A DNA stretch of 64,000 nt from Pseudaeromonas aegiceratis (GCF_046254905.1 NZ_CP158016.1:1488001-1552000), one strand, 5' to 3'; positions 48,597 through 58,095 are shown, numbered from the stretch's first letter. A program made the numbers and translations. Notes: generated by a model not told the origin, from the letters alone.

Positions 48597-50335
48597 GGTG
48601 TACTCCGGTGAACTTGCAGTTGCTGCTGCAGGCGGCAGAGGTGGGCATAGTGTCCCCCCTGGGCCAGCAGGCTGGCATGGTTGCCCTGTTCCTGAATGCG
48701 CCCCTGGCTCAGCACCAGTATCTGGTCGGCGGCCACCACGGTGGAGAGGCGGTGGGCGATGACGATGAGAGTATGCTGGCCCCGCAACCGACTCAGGGCC
48801 CGTTGCAGCAGCTGTTCCGTGTCGGCATCCACGCTGGCGGTGGCCTCGTCCAAGATCAGCAGCTTGGGCTGGCCGGCCAGGGCCCGGGCCAGGGAGAGCA
48901 GCTGGCGCTGGCCGGCGGAGAGGTTGCGTCCCCCCTCCTGCAATACCAGGTTCAGGCAGGCCTGGGCCGGGCGTTTGAGCAGCGCCGGCAGCTGTACCCA
49001 GTCGAGCGCCTGCAACAGGCTGGCTTCATCCAGTTGCCGTCCCAGGCGGATGTTGTCCGCCAGGCTGCCGGCAAAGATGAAGGGATCCTGCTGAACCAAG
49101 CCGATCTGCTGGCGCACCTGGCCCAGATCCAGCTCATCCAGTGGCGCCTCATCCAGCCAGATCCGCCCCTGCTGCGGGCTGTACAGGCCCAGCAGCAGGC
49201 TGATGAGGCTGCTCTTGCCGCTGCCGGTGTGGCCCACCAGGGCCAGCATCTGGCCCGGCGCCAGCGTGAGATTGATGTTCTGCAGCACCGGCTTTTCCTG
49301 GGGCGGGTAGGCAAAACTCACGTCGTCAAACCGCACGGCGCCCTGCAGCTGGCTGGGGCGGCCGCTCTGTCGCTCCTGCGGGGCATCCAGCAGGGCGAAC
49401 ACCCGTTCCCCGGCCACCAGGGCCTGCTGCAGTTGACCCACCTGGTTGGCCAGCTCGTTGAGGGGTTCGATCATGCGGCCCAGGTAACTCAGGAAGGCGT
49501 AGATGAGCCCCACCTGCAAGGGGTGGGGGCCCGGGCTGGCGAAGGCGGCCAGCAGGCCGACGATCACCAGCAGCTTGAGCAGCTCGATCAGGGGTCGCAG
49601 CAGCAGGCCGTTTAAGCGCAGCTCTTTCATCCGCGCCTGGCGCTGGCGCTCGTTGAGGTCATCCAGGCTCGCCAGGGATTGCCGTGCCCGGTTAAAGGCC
49701 CGCACCACCGCCATGCCCTGCAGGGATTCGTTGAGCTGACCGTTGATCTCCGCCAGCAGCTGCCGGCTGGTGCGCACCAGGGGCAGGCTGGATCTGTGGT
49801 AGCAGAACATGATCCCCAGGGTCGCCAGCAGCAGGCCGCCGGCCAGCAGGGCCAGCCGAGCATCCAGCCAGGCCATGGCCGCCAGTATCCCCAGCAGCAG
49901 CATCACCTTCTGCAGGGTGCGACCTATGACCTGCAGGTAGAGGGTCTTCAGGGCCTCGGTGTCATTGGTGAGGGTGGAGATCAGCTGGCCGGTGCGGCTG
50001 TGATCCAGCCAGCTGCTGGGCAGCCGCAAGGTGGTGGCGAACAGGGTCTGTCGCACCTGGGCCACCAGGGTCTGGGCCACCTGGTTAAAGCCCAAGGCCT
50101 GGCGGTAGCTGGCCCAGGCGCACACCAGCTGCAGCCCGACATAGAGGGCGCCCAGCTGCAGGGCCGGCGCCAACAACAGCGGCGGCTTGAGCAGGTAGTC
50201 ATCGACAAAATACTGGATGAGCAGGGGCCCCATCACCTCCGCCAGGGTGGCCAGCAGCAGCAGGGCGAAGGCCCGCAGCAACAGGCGCCAGTGGGGCAGG
50301 GCATAGGCCAGCAGACGGCGCAGGGTCACCTTCAT
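48593..50335 (-). CDS. mdlB: ABC exporter half-transporter MdlB
   Basis: A fused membrane and ATPase protein of 580 aa. Six membrane helices come first (from LLLRAFALLLLATLAEVMGP). The ATPase has Walker A GHTGSGKSS, Q-loop LVQQDPFIF, signature LSAGQRQLLSLARAL (preceded by GGRN) and Walker B LLILDEATASVD. It likely forms a heterodimer with MdlA. The start at 50335 (MKVTLRRLL) overlaps mdlA by 4 bases. The substrate is unknown, with lipid or drug suggested by family. Confidence 0.94.
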   Translation of the reverse strand: MKVTLRRLLAYALPHWRLLLRAFALLLLATLAEVMGPLLIQYFVDDYLLKPPLLLAPALQLGALYVGLQLVCAWASYRQALGFNQVAQTLVAQVRQTLFATTLRLPSSWLDHSRTGQLISTLTNDTEALKTLYLQVIGRTLQKVMLLLGILAAMAWLDARLALLAGGLLLATLGIMFCYHRSSLPLVRTSRQLLAEINGQLNESLQGMAVVRAFNRARQSLASLDDLNERQRQARMKELRLNGLLLRPLIELLKLLVIVGLLAAFASPGPHPLQVGLIYAFLSYLGRMIEPLNELANQVGQLQQALVAGERVFALLDAPQERQSGRPSQLQGAVRFDDVSFAYPPQEKPVLQNINLTLAPGQMLALVGHTGSGKSSLISLLLGLYSPQQGRIWLDEAPLDELDLGQVRQQIGLVQQDPFIFAGSLADNIRLGRQLDEASLLQALDWVQLPALLKRPAQACLNLVLQEGGRNLSAGQRQLLSLARALAGQPKLLILDEATASVDADTEQLLQRALSRLRGQHTLIVIAHRLSTVVAADQILVLSQGRIQEQGNHASLLAQGGHYAHLCRLQQQLQVHRSTP

Positions 50336-52086
50336 AGGGCTGTCTCCTCCACCAGCCCCAGATCGGCCTGCAGGGACTGGTACTCCCACAACTGGTGGTA
50401 CCAGGGCAGGCTGGCCAGCAGCTCGCTATGCCGGCCCCGGGCGCGTATGCGGCCCTGCTCCAGCACCAGTATCTCATCGGCCCCCTGCACCGCACACAAC
50501 CTATGGCTGGTGACCACCAGCAGCCGGTCCGCACAGGCCTGGCGCAGCTGGCCGAGGATGGCCTGCTCGGTCTGGGTATCCACGGCGCTCAGGGCATCGT
50601 CCAGCACCAGTATGGGGGCCTGGCGCAGCAGGGCGCGAGCCAGGCACAGGCGCTGTTTCTGGCCGCCGGAGAGGGTGATGCCCCGTTCCCCCACAAGGGT
50701 GGCGTAGCCGTCGGGGAAGGCCAGTATCTCATCGTGGATGCAGGCCAGGCGAGCGGCGGCCTCCAGCTCGGCCTGGCTGGCGCTGGGCTTGCCCAGTGCC
50801 AGGTTGTCGGCGATGGAGGTGGAGAACAGGAAGGGTTCCTGGGGCACATAGGCCAGTTGATCGCGCCACTGGGCCTCGTCCAGCCGGCTGACCGGTACCG
50901 CGTCCAGGGTCAGCTGGCCATCGCTGGGATCCTCGAAGCGCAGCAGCAGACGCAGCAGGGTGCTCTTGCCGGCGCCGGAGCGGCCGACCAGCCCCAGCAT
51001 CTGGCCCGGCTGCAGTGTGGCATTGATGTCCTGCAGCCAGGGGGCGTCTGCCGGGCCATGGCGCCGGATCACCAGCTGCAGCCTGCGCCCGACCGGCAGG
51101 GGCAGGGGCTTGGCCTCCGCCGACAGGGCTGGCGGCAGGGCCAGCAGGGATTCGATGCGCCCGTAGGCGGCGCTGCCCTTCTGGATGATGTTCAGCAGCC
51201 AGGCCAGGGCGAACATGGGCCAGATCAGCTGGCCCAGATAGAGGGAGAAGCTGGTGAGCTGGCCGACGGTCAGGCTGCCCTGGGCCACCATGACACCGCC
51301 GCCGCCGATGGCCAGCAAGTAGGCGCCGCCGATGCACAGGTAGATCACGGGCTCGAAGCGCGCCTCGATCTGCGCCACCGCCAGGTTGGCGTCCACCGCC
51401 TGGCGGTTGTGGCGGGCAAACTGGCGCTCGGTCAGGGGCTCCACCGCATAGGATTTCACCACCCGGATGCCGGTCAGGGCCTCCTGGCACTGATTGTTCA
51501 GCTGACCGAAGGCCGCCTGGGCCTGACCGAAGCGGCCGTGCAGCCGGCGGCCGAAGCGGCTGAGCAGCCAGGCCATCAGGGGCAGGGGGGCCAGGGCCAA
51601 GAGGACCAGCCAGGCGGGATATTGCTGGAACAGCACCACCAGCACCAGGGTGCCCATGAGCAGGCCATCCACCAGGGTGAGCACGCCGTCCCCGGCGGTC
51701 TGTTCCACCGCCTGGACATCGTTGGTGGCCCGGGCCATCAGATCGCCGGTGCCGTCTTCCCCCAGGCGGCTCAACGGCAAGCGCAGAAACTGGGCGAACA
51801 ACCGCTGCCGCAGCTGGCAGGCCAGATAATAGGCGGCGCCGTAGAGCTGCAGCCGCCAGCCGATGCGCAGCAGGTAGATGAGCAGGCCAATGCCCGCCAG
51901 GGCGGCCAGCCAGGGCCACTGGCTCGGCAGGCTGCCGGGTTCGGCCAGGGTGCGATCGATGAGGCTACCCACCAGGCGCGGCGGCAGCAGCTGCAGCAGG
52001 GCCACCACCAGCAGCAGGGCGATGGCGGTCAGATAGCGGCGCCATTGGGCGCGGAAGAACCAGGCTAAGCGGGCAAAGACAGACAC
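50332..52086 (-). CDS. mdlA: ABC exporter half-transporter MdlA
   Basis: 584 aa with six membrane helices and an ATPase: Walker A GRSGAGKST, Q-loop YVPQEPFLF, signature LSGGQKQRLCLARAL and Walker B ILVLDDALSAVD, where DD replaces the usual DE. That substitution in MdlA is seen in the family and suggests one weakened catalytic site in the heterodimer. It starts with GTG at 52086 and has a poor ribosome site. It is the first gene of mdlA-mdlB-trxC. Confidence 0.94.
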   Translation of the reverse strand: MSVFARLAWFFRAQWRRYLTAIALLLVVALLQLLPPRLVGSLIDRTLAEPGSLPSQWPWLAALAGIGLLIYLLRIGWRLQLYGAAYYLACQLRQRLFAQFLRLPLSRLGEDGTGDLMARATNDVQAVEQTAGDGVLTLVDGLLMGTLVLVVLFQQYPAWLVLLALAPLPLMAWLLSRFGRRLHGRFGQAQAAFGQLNNQCQEALTGIRVVKSYAVEPLTERQFARHNRQAVDANLAVAQIEARFEPVIYLCIGGAYLLAIGGGGVMVAQGSLTVGQLTSFSLYLGQLIWPMFALAWLLNIIQKGSAAYGRIESLLALPPALSAEAKPLPLPVGRRLQLVIRRHGPADAPWLQDINATLQPGQMLGLVGRSGAGKSTLLRLLLRFEDPSDGQLTLDAVPVSRLDEAQWRDQLAYVPQEPFLFSTSIADNLALGKPSASQAELEAAARLACIHDEILAFPDGYATLVGERGITLSGGQKQRLCLARALLRQAPILVLDDALSAVDTQTEQAILGQLRQACADRLLVVTSHRLCAVQGADEILVLEQGRIRARGRHSELLASLPWYHQLWEYQSLQADLGLVEETAL

Positions 52087-52176
52087 AAGACGGCCCCGAT
52101 CACAAAACGGCAGCGGCCAGTGTACCAGTGCCGGCGCCCGAGTGCAGGCCCGATAGCGGCGGTGGGCTGGCCCACC

Positions 52177-52974
52177 TCAGGGGGTCAGCAGGGCCCGGCA
52201 CTGGGCCGGTTGGGGGCTAGGGGCCTTGACCGTGGCCGTGCCCGAGGCCGGCTTGGGCGGCTCAAACCAGGAGAGCAGCTCCTCGCCGCAGCCGTCCCCG
52301 GCGGGCACCGGTGCCTGGGGCTGGCAGTCGTTGCCGGCGGGGCAGCGCAGGCGCACATGCATGTGGGCGCTGTGGCCAAACCAGGGGCGCAGCTTGGCGA
52401 GCCAGCCATGGGGCTTGCCCTGCAGCGCCTGACAGGCGGCGAGCTTGATGGCGGGATTGACGAAGATGCGCTCCACCCGGGCGTCCTCGGCGGCCAGCTG
52501 CAGCAGGCGCAGGTGCTGGGGTGAAAACTGGCGGTTGACCCGATTGCGCTGGCCGTCCACCAGATCCAACGGGGTGGCCGCCTCCCGCTGGGCGCGGCTC
52601 AGCACCGAGGGGGCGAAGCGAAACCAGACGTCGGCATCCAGACCGCTTTGATGGCTCTTGTGGCCGCTGGTGAAGGGGCCGCCCTTGGGCATGGCCAGAT
52701 CGCCTATCAGCAGATCCGGCAGGCCGACCGTGTGGCTGCGCCGGGCCAGTTGCTGCAGGTAGGCGATGAGCACGGGGTGGCCGTAGAAGCGTCTGTGGCT
52801 GGGTCGCAGCAGCTGATAGCCGGTGCCGGTCTCCGGCAGGGGCACGGCCCCTTGCAGGCAGCCGGCGGTGTAGGTGCCGATGGCATCGGGGTGGCCAGGG
52901 GCGGGAAACTGCTGGCTGGCCCAGGGATTGGCCGTGGCGGCAGAGAGGGCGACGGCGAGAAGCCAGCTGACCAT
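52177..52974 (-). CDS. mepA: penicillin-insensitive murein endopeptidase MepA
   Basis: A periplasmic LAS-family zinc peptidase that cuts D-Ala-mDAP cross-links. A short signal peptide (MVSWLLAVALSAATA) is followed by NPWASQQFPAPGHPDAIG. Zinc and catalytic residues lie in SGHKSHQSGLDADVWFRF and WFGHSAHMHVRLRCP. Six cysteines suggest disulphides, as in E. coli. Length is 265 aa. The ATG follows AAGGAACCGAT. Confidence 0.95.
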   Translation of the reverse strand: MVSWLLAVALSAATANPWASQQFPAPGHPDAIGTYTAGCLQGAVPLPETGTGYQLLRPSHRRFYGHPVLIAYLQQLARRSHTVGLPDLLIGDLAMPKGGPFTSGHKSHQSGLDADVWFRFAPSVLSRAQREAATPLDLVDGQRNRVNRQFSPQHLRLLQLAAEDARVERIFVNPAIKLAACQALQGKPHGWLAKLRPWFGHSAHMHVRLRCPAGNDCQPQAPVPAGDGCGEELLSWFEPPKPASGTATVKAPSPQPAQCRALLTP

Positions 52975-53072
52975 ATCGGTTCCTTGAAAATAGGCAAAGG
53001 CAGGCCTGACTATACTGCAAGTAGCCCCGCGTGAACCACAATCCCAGCGCCCGCGACAAAGGAGTAGAGGCC

Positions 53073-53681
53073 ATGGCTGACCGTCTGGATGAACTGATTG
53101 CCAAGATCCGTGTGTTGCAGGAGGAGATGGAGCAGGAGTTTCACCTCAATCGCGAGCGCTTTCACGTCATCATAGAGCAGAAGCGGGTGCGCTTCAGCGC
53201 CGAGGTGGCCAGTCAGCAGCGCCGCTTCAAGCTGGGGTTGGCCCGTTACCTGCGGCGGGCGTCCTGGCTGGCCATGCTGACGGCCCCGGTGATCTATGCC
53301 GGTATCTTCCCCATGCTGTTGCTGGATGGCTTCTTGTGGCTCTACCAGGCGATCTGCTTTCCCGTGTACGGCATCCCCAAGGTGAAGCGCAGCGAGTTCA
53401 TGGTGTTCGATCGACAGGATCTGCCCTACCTGAACCTCATCGAGAAGATCAACTGTGGCTACTGCTCCTACGGCAACGGCCTGGCGGGTTACTTTCGCGA
53501 GATAGCCGCCCGCACCGAGCAGTACTGGTGTCCCATCAAGCACGCCCGGCGCATCCTGGCGGCCCATGAGCGCTATCCGCACTTCTTCGAGTATGGCGAC
53601 GGGGAGACCTACCGGCTCGGGCTGTTGCGGCTGCGCAAGCAGATCCGCGCCGCCCGGGACGAGACGCCCCCCGCCCCTTGA
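53073..53681 (+). CDS. membrane protein with conserved-looking Cys motif, unknown function
   Basis: 202 aa. It starts with a charged helix, probably a coiled coil (DELIAKIRVLQEEMEQEF). Two hydrophobic segments are near residues 60-105 (LAMLTAPVIYAGIFPMLLLD and LWLYQAICFPVYGI), followed by a soluble domain with NCGYCSYGNGLAGYFREIAA and YWCPIKHARR. The CGYC plus WCPIKH residues could bind a metal or form a redox centre. The ATG at 53073 has AAGGAG and GAGG upstream. I know no function for this type of protein. Confidence 0.75.
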   Translation: MADRLDELIAKIRVLQEEMEQEFHLNRERFHVIIEQKRVRFSAEVASQQRRFKLGLARYLRRASWLAMLTAPVIYAGIFPMLLLDGFLWLYQAICFPVYGIPKVKRSEFMVFDRQDLPYLNLIEKINCGYCSYGNGLAGYFREIAARTEQYWCPIKHARRILAAHERYPHFFEYGDGETYRLGLLRLRKQIRAARDETPPAP

Positions 53682-53726
53682 GCCCGGCGCCGTCCGTCAC
53701 TATGATCCTGTGCCACGGAGGCGCCC

Positions 53727-54251
53727 ATGTTGATCCATACCCTGAACGATTCCCTCAGCCTGCACTTCTTGAGGGGGGAGCATGCTGCCCAGCTGCTGAC
53801 CCTGTGTCAGGCGGACGGCGCCAGCCTGACCACCTGGTTGCCCTGGGTGGCGGAGCTGGACTCGCTTGCCGCCTGTGAGCGCTATATCCAGGAGGCGCAG
53901 CTGCAGTTTGCCCAACAGCGTGCCCTGCTGTTGGGGGTCTGCTGGCAGGGGGAGCTGGTGGGGCTGGCGGGCTTCAACGGCCTGGTGCGCAGCCTGGGGC
54001 GGGGGCGTATCGGCTACTGGCTGGCGACTCCCTACCGGGGGCGGGGCATCATGACGGCGGTGGTGAGCTACCTCATCGCTCAGGGGCTCGAAGAGATGGG
54101 ACTGCAGCGGCTGGAGGTGCACACCCATAGTGACAACGAGCCCAGCCGCGCCCTGTGCGAGCGGCTGGGGCTGGTGCTGCAAAGCTCCCGGGAGCCGGGG
54201 CTGGTCTGCTACCGCGCCGAGGCGGGACGCTGGCAGGCCCCGCGCCGCTGA
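53727..54251 (+). CDS. RimJ/RimL-type GNAT acetyltransferase
   Basis: 174 aa. Typical of ribosomal-protein N-acetyltransferase relatives are TWLPWVAELDS near residue 35, GRIGYWLATPYRGRGIMTAVV for the acetyl-CoA loop (RGRGI), and HTHSDNEPSRALCERLGL near the end. Substrate is unknown. GGAGGCGCCC precedes the ATG. It is independent of the preceding gene apart from a 45-base gap on the same strand. Confidence 0.93.
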   Translation: MLIHTLNDSLSLHFLRGEHAAQLLTLCQADGASLTTWLPWVAELDSLAACERYIQEAQLQFAQQRALLLGVCWQGELVGLAGFNGLVRSLGRGRIGYWLATPYRGRGIMTAVVSYLIAQGLEEMGLQRLEVHTHSDNEPSRALCERLGLVLQSSREPGLVCYRAEAGRWQAPRR

Positions 54252-54263
54252 GCTCAGGTTCCG

Positions 54264-55238
54264 CTAGCTGCAGGTCCAGCTAAAGGGCGCGTCGCTCACC
54301 TGGCTCTTGGCCTGCTGTTGGGCGCCGGCCAGCCACAGGGGCAGGAACAGGGACTCCATCTGGTAGGCCCGCTCCAGATCGTACAGGCCTGCCGTTTGGG
54401 CCTGCTCCAGGGTCAGTTCGCCGCGCAGGTGCGCGCACAGGGTGGCCACCACTCGCTGATTGGCCCGCAGCCAGATCTGCTGCTCGGCGGGCTCGCCGGC
54501 GGTCACCGGCTGATCGTCCACCATCAGGGGCTCCATCCACCAGCCGCGGCTGGGACGAAAACCGCCCCGCAGCTGACAGCTGTCCTGCTGGCCCACCAGG
54601 GTGAGGTCAAAGTGCAAGCCCGGCTTGGGCCAGTCACACAGCATGATGTCCAGCAGGGCATCGTCCACCCGCATCTGCACCGTCAGGTTGTTGCCGCCGG
54701 CAAAGCGCACCCCCAGCCATTCGAAGCGCTCGAACAGGCAGAAGATCAGGGAGAAGGGGTGCACCACATCCTCCAGAAACCACTCCACCGGGGTCTTGGC
54801 ATAGGGCAGGTTTACCCCCACCACCAGGGTGGCCCGGGTCAGGGGACCCAGTTTGCCGGCGCGTACCCGCTGGGCGATGGCCTGGGCACCGTCCAAAAAG
54901 GGAAAGGGGTAGCTGATGAAGCGGCCGGCCCGGGGCAGGGCGGTAAACTCGGCCTGATTGCCCGGCATCAGCCCCAGGGGTTTTTCACACAGCACATAGG
55001 GATTGGTGAGATCCCGCAGGTAGCCCAGATGGCTGTCGGTGGGGGTGGCGATGGTCACCAGCTCGGCCCCCGCCAGCAGGGCGGGATCCGTGCCGTGGCA
55101 GGGGATGGCTTCCTCGGCGGCGATGCGGGCCACCAGTTCGGCATCGTGGGCCAGCAAGGTGGTGACCTCGCAGCCGGCCTGGCGCAAGGCGCCTACATGA
55201 ACTCTTCCCCAGTTGGTACCAATGACGGCGGCTTTCAT
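54264..55238 (-). CDS. Gfo/Idh/MocA family oxidoreductase
   Basis: A dinucleotide-binding N-domain starts KAAVIGTNWGRVHVGAL (a GTxxGxxH variant of the usual GxGxxG). The cofactor motif VLCEKPLGL follows near residue 85, then an alpha/beta C-domain with VVHPFSLIF carrying the likely catalytic His. Length is 324 aa. It would oxidise or reduce a sugar or cyclitol with NAD(P). AGGAGTCCCGCC precedes the ATG. It converges on the GNAT gene with a 12-base gap. Confidence 0.9.
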   Translation of the reverse strand: MKAAVIGTNWGRVHVGALRQAGCEVTTLLAHDAELVARIAAEEAIPCHGTDPALLAGAELVTIATPTDSHLGYLRDLTNPYVLCEKPLGLMPGNQAEFTALPRAGRFISYPFPFLDGAQAIAQRVRAGKLGPLTRATLVVGVNLPYAKTPVEWFLEDVVHPFSLIFCLFERFEWLGVRFAGGNNLTVQMRVDDALLDIMLCDWPKPGLHFDLTLVGQQDSCQLRGGFRPSRGWWMEPLMVDDQPVTAGEPAEQQIWLRANQRVVATLCAHLRGELTLEQAQTAGLYDLERAYQMESLFLPLWLAGAQQQAKSQVSDAPFSWTCS

Positions 55239-55422
55239 GGCGGGACTCCTGTTGCCACGGCAAAGGCCTCACCTTAGGCAAAGCCTCGCCGTTGAACAAG
55301 CCGGCGGCCCAGTGAATTTGGGGTCTGATTGACGCCGCTCAAGAATTGGTGACAGCCGGCGCGCTAGATTTCCAGCCGTTTTTCACGTGACCCTCATCAC
55401 ACTCATCAAGGATGTACAGACC

Positions 55423-56160
55423 ATGACCAAGCAAACCTGCCTTGCCCTGCTTCCCCTGCTGTTTAGCGGCAGTCTGTTGGCTCAAGCGGATATTCACTGG
55501 GGTTACGCCGGTGCTCAGGGGCCGGAACACTGGGGCGCCTTGGCGCCGGAGTTTGCCCTGTGTGCCAGCGGCAAGCATCAGACGCCCATCGACATCCACG
55601 GCGCCTATGCCACCAGCCTGTCCCCCCTGGCGCCCGCCTATCAGGCCGGCGGTAACGAGATCCTCAACAACGGCCATACGGTGCAGGTGAACTATGCCGC
55701 CGGCAGCCAGATGCACCTCGATTCGGCTGATTTTATGCTCAAGCAGTTCCACTTCCATGCTCCCAGCGAGAACTACATCGACGGCCACCAATATCCCATG
55801 GAGATCCACCTGGTACATGCCGACGACCAGGGCAACCTGGCGGTGCTGGGGCTGATGGTGGAGGAGGGGGCGGCCAACCCGCTGCTGGATACCCTGTGGG
55901 CGGCCATGCCGCAGCAGGCCGGGGAGCATCAGGTGCTGGCGACTCCGGTGAATGTGGCGGATCTGTTGCCCAAGACCCGGGATTACTACCGCTTTGCCGG
56001 CTCCTTGACCACGCCGCCTTGCTCCGAAGGGGTGCGCTGGCTGGTGTTAAAGCAACCCATCCAGGCCTCCAAGGCGCAGATCGCCCGTTTTGCCGCCGTG
56101 ATGGGCCATCCCAACAATCGGCCCTTGCAGGCCATCAACGCCCGGGTGCTGGTGGACTAA
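55423..56160 (+). CDS. periplasmic alpha-type carbonic anhydrase
   Basis: Hydrates CO2 in the periplasm. A signal peptide is cut near LLAQA/DIHWGY. Zinc ligands are His110 and His112 in QFHFHAPSEN and His129 in EIHLVH, with Thr in GSLTTPPCSEGVRW. The Cys pair in FALCASG and TPPCSEG probably forms the disulphide usual in bacterial alpha enzymes. Length is 245 aa. AAGGAT lies upstream of the ATG at 55423. Its stop overlaps that of the convergent nadD-like gene by 4 bases. Confidence 0.95.
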   Translation: MTKQTCLALLPLLFSGSLLAQADIHWGYAGAQGPEHWGALAPEFALCASGKHQTPIDIHGAYATSLSPLAPAYQAGGNEILNNGHTVQVNYAAGSQMHLDSADFMLKQFHFHAPSENYIDGHQYPMEIHLVHADDQGNLAVLGLMVEEGAANPLLDTLWAAMPQQAGEHQVLATPVNVADLLPKTRDYYRFAGSLTTPPCSEGVRWLVLKQPIQASKAQIARFAAVMGHPNNRPLQAINARVLVD

Positions 56161-56723
56161 CCCGCCCTGTAGAGGGAGTGGTCCGCCAGATAGCGGGCCA
56201 CCCCCGGGGTGGTGAAGCCGTCGATGGACTCGCCGGCCAGCAGGGCGGCCCGCAGGGCCGTGCTGCGCACCGCCAGCCGTTCCTGGGCGAAGAAACAGGC
56301 CCAGCGGGACTGAATGTCGGCCGCGCGGTGAAACTGATCGAAGGCGGCCTGGTTGTCCGGCCCCAGCACCAGCAGCAGGCAGCTGTTGGCGGGCTTGTGT
56401 CGCTCCAGGTAGTCCAGCAGATCGATGCTGTAGACGGGGCCGTCACCGGCTATGTCTTGTTCCACCGCCTGCACGCTCACCTTGGGGTTGTGCAGATCGG
56501 CCACAAAGGCGTCCAGCATGGCGCAACGATCGCCATAGGGGGCCATGGCCTTGCCCCAGGCGTGGGCGAAGGCCGGCACCAGCCAGATGGCATCGGCCAC
56601 GGCGTCCAGCTGGGCGATGACGTCGGCGTGTCCCAGGGTCGGCGGGTTGAAGGCCGAGCCCATGACGGCGATGGTTTGCCCCTGGGGGAGCTGGGTGGCG
56701 GGCTGGGGATGGCAGTCGTGCAT
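56157..56723 (-). CDS. nicotinate-nucleotide adenylyltransferase (NadD-like)
   Basis: A nucleotidyltransferase fold of 188 aa. It has the nucleotide-binding motif GSAFNPPTLGHADVI (T-L-G-H in place of H-x-G-H), and the C-terminal SxTxxR site is present as RSTALR. The ending GVARYLADHSLY is typical of NadD. It would join NaMN and ATP to give NaAD. It is somewhat shorter than E. coli NadD (213) and lies divergent from pncB, not in the usual holA-nadD-rsfS setting, so it may be a second copy. AGGAGACCAT precedes the ATG. Confidence 0.88.
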   Translation of the reverse strand: MHDCHPQPATQLPQGQTIAVMGSAFNPPTLGHADVIAQLDAVADAIWLVPAFAHAWGKAMAPYGDRCAMLDAFVADLHNPKVSVQAVEQDIAGDGPVYSIDLLDYLERHKPANSCLLLVLGPDNQAAFDQFHRAADIQSRWACFFAQERLAVRSTALRAALLAGESIDGFTTPGVARYLADHSLYRAG

Positions 56724-56815
56724 ATGGTCTCCTGTGGCCGCTCAGGGTACTGGAAAGTGAAGCCCGGCGGCAAGGTCGCCCCGTCGGCCAGGATCATGGT
56801 ATTCTCTGCCCATCA

Positions 56816-56837
56816 GGGACCGCCCGGTCCCGTTTTT
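56816..56837 (+). promoter_or_regulatory. terminator-like hairpin in the pncB leader
   Basis: GGGACC, GCCC, GGTCCC, then G and five T, ending 16 bases before the pncB start. A -10-like TATTCT is at 56800-56805, so the hairpin may be at the very 5' end of the mRNA. It could attenuate or stabilise pncB-nadE mRNA. Confidence 0.45.
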
Positions 56838-56853
56838 ATATCCGGGAGCCGGC

Positions 56854-58083
56854 ATGTCGGATCACCCCTGTATCCAGAGTCTCATCGACACCGATTTTTA
56901 CAAGCTGACCATGCAGCAGGCCTACCTGCATCAGCTACCTCAGGCCGAGGGGGAGTGGGCCTTTCACTGTCGCAGTGACGAGGATCTCACCCCTTACCTG
57001 CCAGCCCTGCGCCGCCACCTGCAGGATCTGGCGGCCCTGGGTCTGACCGAGGACGAGGCCGTTTGGCTCAAGGCCCAGGCCCCTTACCTGTCCGACGACT
57101 ACCTGGCCTTCTTACGCAACTACCGCTTCGATCCCCAGCGGCTGCAGCTGTCTGCCCGGGGCGGACGGCTGCTGATCCGCGCCACCGGCCCCCAGTTGCT
57201 GGTTTCGCCCCTGGAGATCCCGGTGCTGGCTACCCTGAGCGAGGTGCGCAACCGCGCCTGCTATCCGAACCTGGACGAGGCCCAGATCCTGGCCGCCACC
57301 GACGCCAAGATAGTCCAGCTCAAACAGCTGGCGCGCCAGCACGACCTGAGCGGTTTTCGCTTCTCGGACTTTGGTACCCGCCGGCGCTTCAGCTTCGCCG
57401 CTCAGGAGCGGGTGGTGGCGCGGCTGGCGGAGGCGTTGCCGGAGCACTTCGTCGGCACCAGCAACCCCCATCTGGCCCGCCGGTTCGGCCTGCCCTGCGT
57501 GGGCACCATGGCCCACGAGTGGCTGCAGACCCACCAGGGGCTGGGCTACCGGTTGGAAGAGAGCCAGAAGGCGGCGCTGGAGAACTGGATCCGTGAATAC
57601 CACGGCGTGCTGGGGGTGGCCCTCACCGACGTCATCGGCGTGGATGCCTTCTGCCGGGATCTGGACCGCACCCTGGCCCAGCGCTACGACGGCTTCCGCC
57701 ACGACAGCGGCGACCCCATCGCCTGGGGAGAGAAGATCCTGGCGCGGCTGGCGGAGCTGGACGTGGACGCCGCCGGCAAGACGCTGGTGTTCTCCGACGG
57801 GCTGGACTTTGCCCGCGCCGTGGCCATCTATTGTCACTTCCAGGGCCGGGTGAAACTCTCCTTTGGCATCGGCACCTGGCTGATGGGGGACTTTGCCGTC
57901 AACCGGCCCCTCAACATGGTGATGAAGCTGGTGCGCCTGGGGGGTCAGCCGGTGGCCAAGATCTCCGACTCGCCGGGCAAGACCCTGTGTCGGGATCTGG
58001 ATTTTTTGAACAATCTCATGGACGTGTTTGCCGTATCGGCCAGCACACGGGACACAGTACTGGCCAATCTGGCAGGCCGGTAA
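56854..58083 (+). CDS. pncB: nicotinate phosphoribosyltransferase
   Basis: Forms NaMN from nicotinate, PRPP and ATP. It starts with SLIDTDFYKLTMQQAYL, contains FRFSDFGTRRRFSF, the autophosphorylated His221 in GTMAHEWLQTHQ, and HDSGDPIAWGEK. Length, 409 aa, is normal. It is 12 bases upstream of nadE and thus cotranscribed. Together with the divergent nadD-like gene it provides the Preiss-Handler steps from nicotinate to NAD. Confidence 0.97.
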   Translation: MSDHPCIQSLIDTDFYKLTMQQAYLHQLPQAEGEWAFHCRSDEDLTPYLPALRRHLQDLAALGLTEDEAVWLKAQAPYLSDDYLAFLRNYRFDPQRLQLSARGGRLLIRATGPQLLVSPLEIPVLATLSEVRNRACYPNLDEAQILAATDAKIVQLKQLARQHDLSGFRFSDFGTRRRFSFAAQERVVARLAEALPEHFVGTSNPHLARRFGLPCVGTMAHEWLQTHQGLGYRLEESQKAALENWIREYHGVLGVALTDVIGVDAFCRDLDRTLAQRYDGFRHDSGDPIAWGEKILARLAELDVDAAGKTLVFSDGLDFARAVAIYCHFQGRVKLSFGIGTWLMGDFAVNRPLNMVMKLVRLGGQPVAKISDSPGKTLCRDLDFLNNLMDVFAVSASTRDTVLANLAGR

Positions 58084-58095
58084 TCGAGGAAGACT

